A DNA stretch of 64,000 bases from Vibrio furnissii CIP 102972 (GTDB lineage: Bacteria > Pseudomonadota > Gammaproteobacteria > Enterobacterales > Vibrionaceae): NCBI RefSeq assembly GCF_000176175.1, contig NZ_ACZP01000014.1, forward strand, positions 1,302,001-1,366,000, in the 5' to 3' direction. Below, in pieces: positions 8,742 to 17,297 of the stretch (the first letter of the stretch is position 1; the number at the start of each line of letters is the position of its first letter). Below the pieces are notes generated by a model. That model made no database searches. It was not told where the DNA came from and saw only the letters and a list, made by a program, of their open reading frames with translations. The position numbers and the translations under genes are program-made.

Positions 8742-9614
8742 TTGCTAGGAGGCAATAATGCATTTTTTTATTTAGACGAAAGCGGTGATACTGGTGCTGA
8801 TTTAGAAAATGAGCAACAGCCAATATTTGTTTTAGCCGGTCTCAGTGTGGCTGATAAAAAATGGAACAATACTAAAGAAAAAATAGATGGGATCGTAAGA
8901 AATTACTTTAATGGAGAAATACCACCTAAGTTTGAGGTTCATTCAAACGAATTGCTTTCTCCGAATGGTGAGGGGTCTTTCGAAAATCATCCTATAGAGA
9001 AAAGGCTTGAACTGGTTAAGGATTTACTAAATGTCCTTGTGGAACTTGGACATCAGGCCCACTACTTTGCAACAGAGAAATCTAATCTGAAACAGCACAA
9101 TTGCACTTATCAAACTGTTTATGATCTTAATCATCCTTACTTGTTGTCATTTGATTATCTAATTACATATATGAACTGGCATGTTAAATGTAATTTAGGA
9201 CAATCTGCTCGTGGAATGATCGTAATGGATGAGAAAGAGGAGCACCATGAAAGTGTTGAGGCGATTATTCAAAACAGGCGTTATGAAGTGCCTGCAAACC
9301 AAAAAGTAAAATGGATCGTCGAGTTTAGTTACCCTATCGATTCTCGAAAGAATCCGATGATACAATTGTCCGATTTAGTTGCTCTCTGTATCCGACGATT
9401 CTTAGAAATTGAAAAGGGTTACAAGCCTAATTGTCCTGAACCAGTGAAAAAATTCTACGCTGATTGTTTCAATCTCATTGACGGTAGAATAAAAGGTAAA
9501 AAAATAATCGAGCGTAATGGAAAAAATAGTGCTCTGATAAATACATACCTAACTAATGTACAGTGTAAACCAAGTAATCAGTGGCGTAAGAAGTTTGGCA
9601 TAAAACGCAACTAA
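8742..9614 (+). CDS. DUF3800 protein with out-of-frame start (cassette 3)
   Basis: 290 codons open from TTG 8742. DUF3800 hallmarks: FFYLDESGDTG at residues 8-18, FEVHSNEL (Glu65, His67), Asp163 in VMDEKEE and Asp211 in QLSDLVA, the acidic residues of this RNase H-like family. The well-placed ATG at 8758 (AGGAGG just upstream) is in another frame because the tract after ATGCA has 7 T. With 8 T it would read MHFFYLDESGD, the normal family start. Expression therefore needs slippage, a poor upstream TTG, or the copy is off. Confidence 0.8.
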   Translation: MLGGNNAFFYLDESGDTGADLENEQQPIFVLAGLSVADKKWNNTKEKIDGIVRNYFNGEIPPKFEVHSNELLSPNGEGSFENHPIEKRLELVKDLLNVLVELGHQAHYFATEKSNLKQHNCTYQTVYDLNHPYLLSFDYLITYMNWHVKCNLGQSARGMIVMDEKEEHHESVEAIIQNRRYEVPANQKVKWIVEFSYPIDSRKNPMIQLSDLVALCIRRFLEIEKGYKPNCPEPVKKFYADCFNLIDGRIKGKKIIERNGKNSALINTYLTNVQCKPSNQWRKKFGIKRN

Positions 9615-9731
9615 CAAGGCGTTCAAGAGGGATTCATGCCGCGTGGCATTTTTGGTTTGCAGTGAGTTTGGTGGTGAAAGTGGCTTGCGGAAAGCTGGTT
9701 TATGCGGCATTCACCCCTTAACGCGGCGTTA
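9612..9731 (+). repeat. attC 3
   Basis: 120 bp, type A with the variant start TAACAAGGCG. Right arm CTTAACGCGGCGTTA. Confidence 0.92.
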
Positions 9732-9758
9732 TATTTTTCATCAAGTTTGGAGTATGAA

Positions 9759-10325
9759 TTGAAAGTTAGTAATCCTTTAACAATTGTGGCGATTTTTGCT
9801 GGTGTAGCAGAAGCGTTTGCAACTGGTGCTTTGGTTCTACTGCCATTAGAGATTCAACAAAATTTTGTTTATTTCGTGATGTTTTTCCCGTTACTCATAG
9901 TAGTGACATTTTTTGGTATTTTAGTTAAAAAGCCTCAGGTTCTATATGCTCCCAGTGACTATTCTGATGAAAAAAACTTCATCGTTGCCAATGGTATTGA
10001 GAAAGTGTTAAGTGCTAAAACCGAAGAGGTAGTTGAATCCATTAAGCGGGACGCTCCAGAACTAAACTCGTCTACAATCGAATCGTTAAGGCATAGTTTG
10101 AAAAATAGCTTTAAAACTGCTGCGGAAGACAGTTTTGAACAACTTATTTTGGATTACCTAAAAGAGCACCCTAACAATGCTTACACTGCGACTGGTATTG
10201 GTCATATATTATCAATTAGTTTTAGGGTAGTGGCTGATACCCTGCTTCAGCTAGAAAGTCAGGGGTTGGTAGTCAGGGGTGTTGAAAAGGATACAAACAT
10301 CACTTTGTGGCAAATAAAAATATAA
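9759..10325 (+). CDS. Membrane protein with C-terminal helical/wHTH-like domain (cassette 4)
   Basis: 188 residues from TTG 9759 (TTGGAG six bases upstream). Two membrane segments: about 6-28 (PLTIVAIFAGVAEAFATGAL) and 36-56 (FVYFVMFFPLLIVVTFFGIL). The cytoplasmic tail ends with a region resembling a winged helix: AYTATGIGHILSISFRVVADTLLQLESQGLVVRG. Could be a membrane-tethered sensor; no family recognised. Confidence 0.65.
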   Translation: MKVSNPLTIVAIFAGVAEAFATGALVLLPLEIQQNFVYFVMFFPLLIVVTFFGILVKKPQVLYAPSDYSDEKNFIVANGIEKVLSAKTEEVVESIKRDAPELNSSTIESLRHSLKNSFKTAAEDSFEQLILDYLKEHPNNAYTATGIGHILSISFRVVADTLLQLESQGLVVRGVEKDTNITLWQIKI

Positions 10326-10441
10326 CAAACTGTTCAAGAGTGATTCAGCACGCGTGGCATTTTTGGTATGCGTTGATTTCGGTGTTGAAGTGCCATGCGG
10401 AAGCTTGGTCATTGCGTGCTTCACACCTTAACAGGGCGTTA
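10323..10441 (+). repeat. attC 4
   Basis: 119 bp. Arms TAACAAACTGTTCAAG and CTTAACAGGGCGTTA (type B, the second commonest). Confidence 0.92.
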
Positions 10442-10867
10442 TGTAGCTTTATAAATTTTGGTGTTTATATCCAGTTGTCTTTGGCAAATGGTTCGCGGAT
10501 AGTTCATCTATCGCAAGGTGTGGCGCGCATTATGTTATCGAAACGTCTGTGTGCAATGTCGGTTCCGTTCGTTAGGTCTTCCTTACACAAAAGCGATATT
10601 TGGCGCTGGTCGATTTGAATCCATAGACGCTGGTCTTTTTGTCTGTCAAAGTTCGTGAACCATTTCAGGTAATTAGGGGGGCGGCAAGATTCGCTTCTTG
10701 TTCAGCTTCTCTTGGGTGGTAAATTGAATCTGAAAGGCAGGCTACATAACAAAGCGTTCAAGCGGGACTTGGCACGCGTGGCAGTTTTGGTTTGCAGTTT
10801 GTTTAGTGATTAAGGCGTAATGCGGTCACGTTTGTAGTGCGTGCCTGCGCCCCTTAACGCGGCGTTA
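10442..10867 (+). repeat. Non-coding cassette family, copy 1 (attC 10747-10867)
   Basis: Body of about 305 bp starting TGTAGCTTTATAAATTTTGG and ending GGCTACA before TAAC. The ends TGTAGC and GCTACA are complementary. Internal hairpins seen: GCGGATAG/CTATCGC and TTCAGCTT paired imperfectly with AATCTGAA. No ORF with a ribosome site. The attC is the GGCACGCGTGG variant of type A. Confidence 0.9.
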
Positions 10868-10885
10868 GTACTCAGGAGGTTGTCA

Positions 10886-11584
10886 ATGGACAGCGAAAAA
10901 ATTGAAGTAGAGCTAGTGCCGAAGGACAAGAAAGATAACTGGGACAAATGGAAAATACTTTCTGCTAGTTTATTAATCCCACTGATTGGTTATCTTATTC
11001 ACGTGTCTTCTTCGGCATATAAAATGACTGATAGCAATGCACAAGTTCTTGCGTTAGCAGTCGAAATTCTAAAGTCACCAGCTTCAGGAACTACTGAGAA
11101 TAGAGAGCTTCGCTCTTGGGCGGTAGATATTGTAAATAGATACGCAATTATTGAACTTCCTGAGAGCTTAAAAATGAATTTAGAAGAAAGTTCAGTTTTA
11201 CCTACAGCAGGTAACGTTAATTTTTCTCTGACTAAAGCCAATTCCTTGTTCGGGTTAAGCATAAAAAAAGACTATAAGGGTAACTTTGCTATTCATAATA
11301 TAAACGTAAGCTATAAAGGACGGGAATGTAAGCTAACGCAAGAGATTCCAGTCTCCTTTGATAAGGAAATGCATATTGATCTACCGCTGGTTTCGTTGCC
11401 TAATTTGCAAAGCTGTTCAGGGTTAGATTTTAGTAAGTATAAGGCCGTGGGGCTCGAGAGGCATTTTTATACTCAAAACTCTTCTGTTAATGGGGTAACT
11501 CTTTCAATAGTTATTGATTATTCAACAAACATGACTAGTTCTGTTTCTCAAATGACGGCTTATTTTATGCCTATTGAGTACTAA
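10886..11584 (+). CDS. Single-pass membrane protein (cassette 6)
   Basis: 232 residues from ATG 10886 (AGGAGG eight bases upstream). Charged N-terminus, one membrane helix at about 23-41 (KILSASLLIPLIGYLIHVSS), then a mainly beta soluble domain with two Cys (about 166 and 189). Topology suggests an extracytoplasmic domain. Family not recognised. Confidence 0.65.
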   Translation: MDSEKIEVELVPKDKKDNWDKWKILSASLLIPLIGYLIHVSSSAYKMTDSNAQVLALAVEILKSPASGTTENRELRSWAVDIVNRYAIIELPESLKMNLEESSVLPTAGNVNFSLTKANSLFGLSIKKDYKGNFAIHNINVSYKGRECKLTQEIPVSFDKEMHIDLPLVSLPNLQSCSGLDFSKYKAVGLERHFYTQNSSVNGVTLSIVIDYSTNMTSSVSQMTAYFMPIEY

Positions 11585-11702
11585 CAAAGCGTTCAAGGCG
11601 GATTCCCAACGCTTGGCATTTTCGGTTTTCTTTGAATTTAGTGGCTACGGCACAATGGTTTAGGTCAGGTGGTAGCGTTGCTCACCACTTAACGCGGCGT
11701 TA
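11582..11702 (+). repeat. attC 6
   Basis: 121 bp, type A outer arms with a different central spacer (TTCCCAACGCTTGGCATTTTCGG). Confidence 0.92.
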
Positions 11703-11731
11703 TAAGCATTAAGCGTATAGAACGAAATATC

Positions 11732-12148
11732 ATGAATGAAATGAAAGAACCTTGGAAAAAAGATACAAATGATCGTTACTTGGATATGGTTAAATCCGTA
11801 GTCAATCTATCTACCGCGTCTTTATTGCTGCCAGTCTTTTTCGCTAGAAACTTTATTGACATTCCGAAAGATTCTCCTTTGTTGGCAGTATTCGGCTGTA
11901 GTATCTATATTGCGTGGCTTTTGTTAGGGTTATCTATTCTTAACGGTTTAGTTTATCAATACCTTTCAGCGAAATGGCTCAGGATTGCATGGGGGAAGCA
12001 AGCAGGCATTCTCTGGTCAAAGAACACATCAGAATCTACAGTTGAAAACTGCATGGAATGGTGTTTGTGGGGGTGTGTTGCTTATTTCATCTCTGGTGTA
12101 GCCTTTACATTGTATTTTTTCATGACTTTTGAAGGTGCCCACTTATAG
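11732..12148 (+). CDS. Small multi-pass membrane protein (cassette 7)
   Basis: 138 residues with three predicted membrane helices: about 24-42, 50-78 (LLAVFGCSIYIAWLLLGLSI) and 108-131 (CLWGCVAYFISGVAFTLYFF). The start at ATG 11732 lacks a strong ribosome site; an in-frame ATG four codons later is possible. No family recognised. Confidence 0.6.
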   Translation: MNEMKEPWKKDTNDRYLDMVKSVVNLSTASLLLPVFFARNFIDIPKDSPLLAVFGCSIYIAWLLLGLSILNGLVYQYLSAKWLRIAWGKQAGILWSKNTSESTVENCMEWCLWGCVAYFISGVAFTLYFFMTFEGAHL

Positions 12149-12157
12149 TCATGCTTA

Positions 12158-12278
12158 TAACAAAGCGTTTAAGACGGATTCACAACGCTTGGCATTTTTG
12201 GTTTGTATCAGCTTAAGTGTTTACGGCACAATGGTTTAGGTTAAGTGGTCGCGTTGTTCACCCCTTAACGCGGCGTTA
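12158..12278 (+). repeat. attC 7
   Basis: 121 bp. Arms TAACAAAGCGTTTAAG and CTTAACGCGGCGTTA. Confidence 0.92.
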
Positions 12279-12701
12279 TGTAGCTTTATAAATTTTGGTG
12301 TTTATATCCAGTTGTCTCTGGCAAATGGTTCGCGGATAGTTCATCTATCGCAAGGTGTGGCAAGCATTATGTTATCGAAACGTCAGCGTGCAATGTTGGT
12401 TCCGTTCGTTAGGTTTTCCTACACAAAAGCGATCTTTGTTGCTGGTACATTTGAATCCAAGGGCGCTGGTCTTTTTGTCTGTCAAAGTTCGTGAACCATT
12501 TCAGGTAATTTGGGCGCGGTAAGATTTGTTGCTTGTTCAGCTTTTCTTGGGTGGTAAATTGAAGCTGAAAGAAAGGCTATATAACAAAGCGTTCAAGCGG
12601 GACTCATGCCGCGTGGCATTTTTGGTATGCAGTGATTTTTGTAGTGAAAGCGGTCTGCGGAAGGTTGGTTTGTGCGGCATTCACCCCTTAACGCGGCGTT
12701 A
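12279..12701 (+). repeat. Non-coding cassette family, copy 2 (attC 12582-12701)
   Basis: Start TGTAGC, end GGCTATA, so one end position is a G-U rather than G-C pair. First of four consecutive copies (12279-13946). No gene. Confidence 0.9.
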
Positions 12702-13097
12702 TGTAGCTTTATAAATTTTGGCGTTTATATCCAGTTGTCTTTGGCAAATGGTTCGCGGATAGTGCATCTCTCGCAAGGTGTGGTGAGCATTATGTTATCG
12801 AAACGTCTGCGTGCAATGTCGGTTTCGTTCGTTAGGTTTTCCTTACACAAAAACGATCTTTGTCGCTGGTCGATTTGAATCCAAGGACGCTGGCCGTTTT
12901 GTCTCCCCAATTTCGTGAACCACTTTGGGTAATTTGGCTACAGCAAGATTTGCTGTTTGTTCGGCTTTTCTTGGGTGGTAAATTGAATCTGAAAGTCAGG
13001 CTACATAACAAAGCGTTCAAGCGGGACTCATGCCGCGTGGCATTTTTGGTTTGCGGAAGGTTGGTTTATACGGCATTCGCCCCTTAACGCGGCGTTA
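12702..13097 (+). repeat. Non-coding cassette family, copy 3 (attC 13006-13097, shortened)
   Basis: Body has GCGTTTATATCC and GTGCATCTCTCGC, breaking the usual GCGGATAG/CTATCGC stem. The attC is only 92 bp because the central GTGAGTTTTGGTGGTGAAAG segment is missing. Nearly identical to copy 16 at 31882-32277. Confidence 0.9.
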
Positions 13098-13522
13098 TGT
13101 AGCTTTATAAATTTTGGTGTTTATATCCAGGTGTCTTTGGCAAAAGGTGCGCGGATAGTTCATCTATCGTAAGGTATGGCGAGCATTATGTTATCGAAAC
13201 GTCTGCGTGCAATGTCAGTTCCATTCGTTAGGTTCTCCCTACACAAAAGCGATCTTTGTCGCTGGTCGATTTGAATCCACGGGCGCTGAACTTTTTGTCT
13301 ACCCAATTTCGTGAACCACTTCAGGTAATTAGGGGGCGGCAAGATTCGCTTCTTGTTCAGCTTCTCTTGGGTGGTAAATTGAATCCGAAAGGCAGGCTAC
13401 ATAACAAAGCGTTCAAGCGGGACTCATGCCGCGTGGCATTTTTGGTTTGCGTTGAGTTTTTGTGATGAAAGTGGTCTGCGGAAGGATGGTTTATACGGCA
13501 TTCGCCCCTTAACGCGGCGTTA
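13098..13522 (+). repeat. Non-coding cassette family, copy 4 (attC 13402-13522)
   Basis: Standard body with ends TGTAGC/GCTACA. Contains AAAGGTGCGCGGATAG, a variant shared with copy 11. Confidence 0.9.
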
Positions 13523-13946
13523 TGTAGCTTTATAAATTTTGGTGTTTATATCCGGTTGTCTTTGGCAAATGGTTTGCGGTTAGTTCGTCTAGCGCAAGCT
13601 GTGGCGAGCATTATGTTATCGAAACGTCTGTGTGCAATGTCGGTTCCGTTCGTTAGGTTTTCCCTACACAAAAGCGATATTTGTCGCTGGTCGATTTGAA
13701 TCCACAGACGCTGGTCTTTTTGTCTGTCCAATTTCGTGAACCACTTCAGGTAATTTGGGCGCGGCAATATTCACTGCTTGTTCGGCTTTTCTTGGATGGT
13801 AAATTGAAGCTGAAAGGCAGGCTACATAACAAAGCGTTCAAGCGGGACTCATGCCGCGTGGCATTTTTGGTTTACGGTGAGTTTTGTGGTGAAAGCGGTC
13901 TGCGTTAAGTTGGTTTATGCGGCATTCACCCCTTAACGCGGCGTTA
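13523..13946 (+). repeat. Non-coding cassette family, copy 5 (attC 13827-13946)
   Basis: The stem is written GCGGTTAG/CTAGCGC here, which still pairs through a U-G. Ends TGTAGC/GCTACA. No gene. Confidence 0.9.
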
Positions 13947-13970
13947 TACGAATTAGGGAAAATTCAGAAT

Positions 13971-14441
13971 ATGGAAATAAAAATAGATGACTTATCGGGT
14001 GGTGAGGTGTTCAAATTACTTGAAGAACATTTAGCTGATATGTACGCAACTTCACCCCCTGAAAGTGCTCACGCTCTCGATGTTCATGCGCTGAAATCAC
14101 CAGACATTACATTTTTCAGTGGTTGGATTGGTAATGAACTGCAAGGTTGTTTGGCTTTCAAACAATTAACTCCTCAGCATATTGAACTCAAGTCAATGAG
14201 AACTTCAAGCCCATCTCGTAAATCCGGTGTAGCAACTCAACTGCTTGCTCATGCTCTAAACGTCGCAATAGACAGAGGGTATCAAAAAGTTAGTTTAGAG
14301 ACAGGTACTCATGAATTTTTCCAACCAGCAATAAACCTGTATGAAAAGTTTGGGTTCACTTACTGCGCTCCTTTTGCTGATTACAATTTGGATCCACATA
14401 GTCACTTTATGACACGGGATTTGGTGGAAAAATTCGTATAA
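13971..14441 (+). CDS. GNAT N-acetyltransferase (cassette 12)
   Basis: 156 residues from ATG 13971. GNAT motif A reads IELKSMRTSSPSRKSGVATQLL (acetyl-CoA loop R-K-S-G-V-A) and motif B is NLYEKFGFTYCAPF. The opening and the EL...GTHEFFQPA text are close to the YsnE-like subgroup. Substrate unknown. The cassette ends are complementary over 12 bp (GTTATACGAATT/AATTCGTATAAC). Confidence 0.87.
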   Translation: MEIKIDDLSGGEVFKLLEEHLADMYATSPPESAHALDVHALKSPDITFFSGWIGNELQGCLAFKQLTPQHIELKSMRTSSPSRKSGVATQLLAHALNVAIDRGYQKVSLETGTHEFFQPAINLYEKFGFTYCAPFADYNLDPHSHFMTRDLVEKFV

Positions 14442-14559
14442 CAAAGCGTTCAAGCGGGACTCATGCCGCGTGGCATTTTTGGTATGCGTTGAGTTTTTGT
14501 GGTGAAAGTGGTCTGCGGAAGGTTGGTTTGTGCGGCATTCACCCCTTAACGCGGCGTTA
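14439..14559 (+). repeat. attC 12
   Basis: 121 bp, type A. Its first bases are also the stop codon of the acetyltransferase gene. Confidence 0.93.
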
Positions 14560-14575
14560 TGCCTTTTGAGGAAAT

Positions 14576-15049
14576 ATGAAATTTTACAGTGCTGAACAGT
14601 ATCAAGGGAAATGCCAAGAGCGCTTCCTTAGATATCAATCCGAAATTCAGGAATTGCTCCCTGAGGCAAGGGTTGAGCATATTGGCGCCTCTTCAATACC
14701 AATGGCGATATCAAAAGGTGACCTCGATATTTTCGTTGGTGTTGAAATGGGTGACTTTGGCTTGGCGATACAAAGGTTGATGACATTAGGTTTTCAAGAA
14801 AAAACCGACACTTTAAGAACGTCAGAGCTTTGTATGTTGGAATCAACATCGGGTCATGATGCTGCGTTTCAAATTGTTGTCAATGGCTCTGAGTTTGAGT
14901 GCTTTTTGGTTTTTCGCGATAAATTGCGTAAGGATGCTTCACTTGTACAGCGGTACAACGACTTAAAGCTGTCTTGTGAGGGTTTGTCACAAGATGACTA
15001 CCGGCGTAAGAAATCAGAGTTTGTAGAGCAAGTATTGGCACAGGCATAA
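14576..15049 (+). CDS. GrpB-family protein (UPF0157)
   Basis: 157 residues, ATG 14576 with GAGGAA upstream. GrpB nucleotidyltransferase-fold text: VEHIGASSIPMAISKGDLDIFVGV (HIGSTSIPG..K..IDI pattern) and ECFLVFRDKLRKDASLVQRYNDLK toward the end. The family is predicted to transfer nucleotides, target unknown. Confidence 0.87.
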   Translation: MKFYSAEQYQGKCQERFLRYQSEIQELLPEARVEHIGASSIPMAISKGDLDIFVGVEMGDFGLAIQRLMTLGFQEKTDTLRTSELCMLESTSGHDAAFQIVVNGSEFECFLVFRDKLRKDASLVQRYNDLKLSCEGLSQDDYRRKKSEFVEQVLAQA

Positions 15050-15108
15050 CAAACGCCTCAAGAGGGACTGTCAACGCGTGGCGTTGCCAGCCCCTTAGGC
15101 GGGCGTTA
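15047..15108 (+). repeat. attC 13, short V. cholerae-type VCR
   Basis: Only 62 bp. Arms TAACAAACGCCTCAAGAGGG and CCCCTTAGGCGGGCGTTA with GACTGTCAACGCGTGG inside are those of the classical V. cholerae repeat, unlike the neighbouring sites. The centre is deleted. Confidence 0.9.
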
Positions 15109-15533
15109 TGTAGCTTTATCAATCTTGGTGTTTATATCTAGTTGTCTTTGGCCAACGGCGCGTAGACGGTTAAGTTGGCGCAAAGTGTGGCGAGCATTAT
15201 GTTATCGAAACGTCGGTGTGCAATGTCGGTTCCGTTCGTTAGGTTTTCCCTACACAAAAGCGATCTTTGTTGCTGGTCAATTTGAATCTACGGGCGCTGG
15301 TCTTTTTGTCTACTCAATTTCGTGAACCACTTCAGGTAATTTGGCTGCGGCAAGATTCGCTGCTTGTTCAGCTTTTCTTGGGTGGTAAATTGAAACTGAA
15401 GGTCGGGCTACATAACAAAGCGTTCAAGCGGGACTCATGCCGCGTGGCATTTTTGGTTTGCGGTGAGTTTTTGTGGTGAAAGCGGTTTGCGGAAGGTTAG
15501 TTTATACGGCATTCACCCCTTAACGCGGCGTTA
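15109..15533 (+). repeat. Non-coding cassette family, copy 6, subfamily 2 (attC 15413-15533)
   Basis: Start TGTAGCTTTATCAATCTTGG. The first internal stem is replaced by GCCAAC...GTTGGC, with GGCGCGTAGACGGTTAA in the loop. Ends TGTAGC/GCTACA retained. Confidence 0.9.
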
Positions 15534-15689
15534 TGCGTATAAGCGGGAAGATTCTAGATACATAGGAAGCGAGGGGACAAACCACCATCCTAGCAACAAG
15601 AGAGTGTAGCTAAAGAAGTTAGAATCGACAGTCTTGACCACTGCTTTTTTTAGTGTTTCATAAGCTGAAGTTAGTCTGTTTTTATCCAT
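15531..15689 (-). CDS. Small membrane peptide, reverse-oriented cassette gene
   Basis: 52 residues from ATG 15689, preceded by an excellent AAGGAGG seven bases upstream. N-terminal amphipathic helix (MDKNRLTSAYETLKKAVVKT), then one hydrophobic segment FFSYTLLLLGWWFVPSLPMYL. It is transcribed against the array, so it must have its own promoter, probably within 15700-15900. Its stop codon is formed by the preceding attC core. A toxin-like or small accessory membrane peptide is possible; no family recognised. Confidence 0.65.
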   Translation of the reverse strand: MDKNRLTSAYETLKKAVVKTVDSNFFSYTLLLLGWWFVPSLPMYLESSRLYA

Positions 15690-15909
15690 GTGCACCTCCT
15701 TAGGGCAATCTTGCAATTGAGAGTCGAACTCAGAGTGAGTTGAGAAATGTGAAGTTATTTGTTGGTACGTACCGGTTAAGTTCGAAATTAGCCAAACAAT
15801 CAATTCCACAGCTTCAGCCCACTCCCCCGCGCTACCTATGCACCCAGAAGTTTGGGTATGATATTCTGTTTATCTGGTTGGGTCAATTAGTAATAATAAA
15901 CCATACGCA

Positions 15910-16030
15910 TAACAAAGCGTTTAAGACGGATTCCCAACGCTTGGCATTTTCGGTTTGATTCAGCTTTAGTGTTTACGGCACAATGGTTTAGGTAGGGTGG
16001 TAGCGTTGCTCACCACTTAACGCGGCGTTA
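15910..16030 (+). repeat. attC 15
   Basis: 121 bp, type A arms with the centre TTCCCAACGCTTGGCATTTTCGG. Closes the reverse-gene cassette, whose ends pair over 11 bp. Confidence 0.92.
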
Positions 16031-16063
16031 GCTACCTTATCAATTAAAAATCTAAGAGGTTAC

Positions 16064-16741
16064 ATGAAACGTAAAAAGGAGCAGTCTGCTATCGATGGAT
16101 TTTTTAAACACTTCCACAGAGCAGCCGAAAAAATGAATAGAAGAGCAGTTAACTGCTCAATGGATGGAATGGATACGATATTAGGTGCAGATTATATCTT
16201 TACAGATAACGTAACATTTGCGCTTACTGAGTTTAAACACGATGAGAAAGACCTGAAGTCGGAGGCTGAAAAGCACCGAAGAGAGTCATTATGTATTGCA
16301 TTGGATTCAGATGTAATCAAAGCTAATTTAGCCAATCAATGCCATTACATTTCATGGACAAAGAAAACTGAAGAGCTTCGCCGAGTCATTTATTTCAATA
16401 AGTACAAGCACCAAATATGCAATAGAACAATTTTTGGTGATGAAAGCAACCTTAAGAACGATAAACCTAGTGTCAAACCAATGCCGGCGAGAGAGTTTAT
16501 AAGTCTCTTTTTGCAACATAAAATTGGAACCAATTTTGAGTTATTCAATCACTATGTTGAATGGCTACTAGAAAGGGAAGAGGAAGATTCAGGAGTTGAA
16601 ATTTTATTGGACGACCCAGATGATGAAAATTGTGGTTTGATTGAATTTGAATCTTTATCTGAATTAAGAGGCTGGCTTAGCAAGTACACCCCAACGCCTC
16701 CAGCGCCTACCCCTCCAAAGTCAGGTATGAGGCCCCGATAG
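16064..16741 (+). CDS. Putative PD-(D/E)XK nuclease-like protein (cassette 16)
   Basis: 225 residues, ATG 16064 (AAGAGG upstream). After a Lys/Arg-rich start, MDGMDTILGADYIFTDNVTFALTEFKHDEKDL gives Asp43 followed by Glu56-x-Lys58, the spacing of a PD-(D/E)XK core. The acidic region EEEDSGVEILLDDPDDE and the proline-rich tail PTPPAPTPPK follow. Nuclease assignment is inference from the motif only; biological role unknown. Confidence 0.6.
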   Translation: MKRKKEQSAIDGFFKHFHRAAEKMNRRAVNCSMDGMDTILGADYIFTDNVTFALTEFKHDEKDLKSEAEKHRRESLCIALDSDVIKANLANQCHYISWTKKTEELRRVIYFNKYKHQICNRTIFGDESNLKNDKPSVKPMPAREFISLFLQHKIGTNFELFNHYVEWLLEREEEDSGVEILLDDPDDENCGLIEFESLSELRGWLSKYTPTPPAPTPPKSGMRPR

Positions 16742-16742
16742 C

Positions 16743-16862
16743 TAACAATCTGTTTAAGAGTGATTCGCAACGCTTGGCATTTTTGCTATGCGTTGCGTTT
16801 TGTGTTTAAGGTGATATGCGGGAGCTTCTGTATTGCGTTGCTCACACCTTAACAGGGCGTTA
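16743..16862 (+). repeat. attC 16
   Basis: 120 bp, type B (TAACAATCTGTTTAAG ... CTTAACAGGGCGTTA). Confidence 0.92.
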
Positions 16863-17287
16863 TGTAGCTTTATAAATTTTGGTGTTTATATCTAGTTGTC
16901 TTAGGCAAATGGTTCGCGGATAATTCATCTATCGCAAGGTGTGGCGATCATTATGTTATCGAAACGTCTGTGTGCAATGTCGGTTCCGTTCGTTAGGTTT
17001 TCCCTACGTAAAAGCGATCTTTGTCGCTGGTCGATTTGAATCCAAGGGTGTTGGCCGTTTTGCCTACCCAATTTCGTGAACCATTTCAGGTAATTTGGTT
17101 GCGGCAAGATTCGCTGCTTGTACAGCTTTTCTTGGGTGGTAAATTGAATCTGAAGGTCAGGCTACATAACAAAGCGTTCAAGCGGGACTTGGCACGCGTG
17201 GCATTTTTGGTTTGCAGTTTGTTTAGTGATTAAGGCGTAATGCGGTCACGTTTGTAGTGCGTGCCTGCGCCCCTTAACGCGGCGTTA
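16863..17287 (+). repeat. Non-coding cassette family, copy 7 (attC 17167-17287)
   Basis: Subfamily 1 body, ends TGTAGC/GCTACA. The attC has the GGCACGCGTGG centre also seen in copies 1, 9 and 15. Confidence 0.9.
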
Positions 17288-17297
17288 GGTAAATTGA

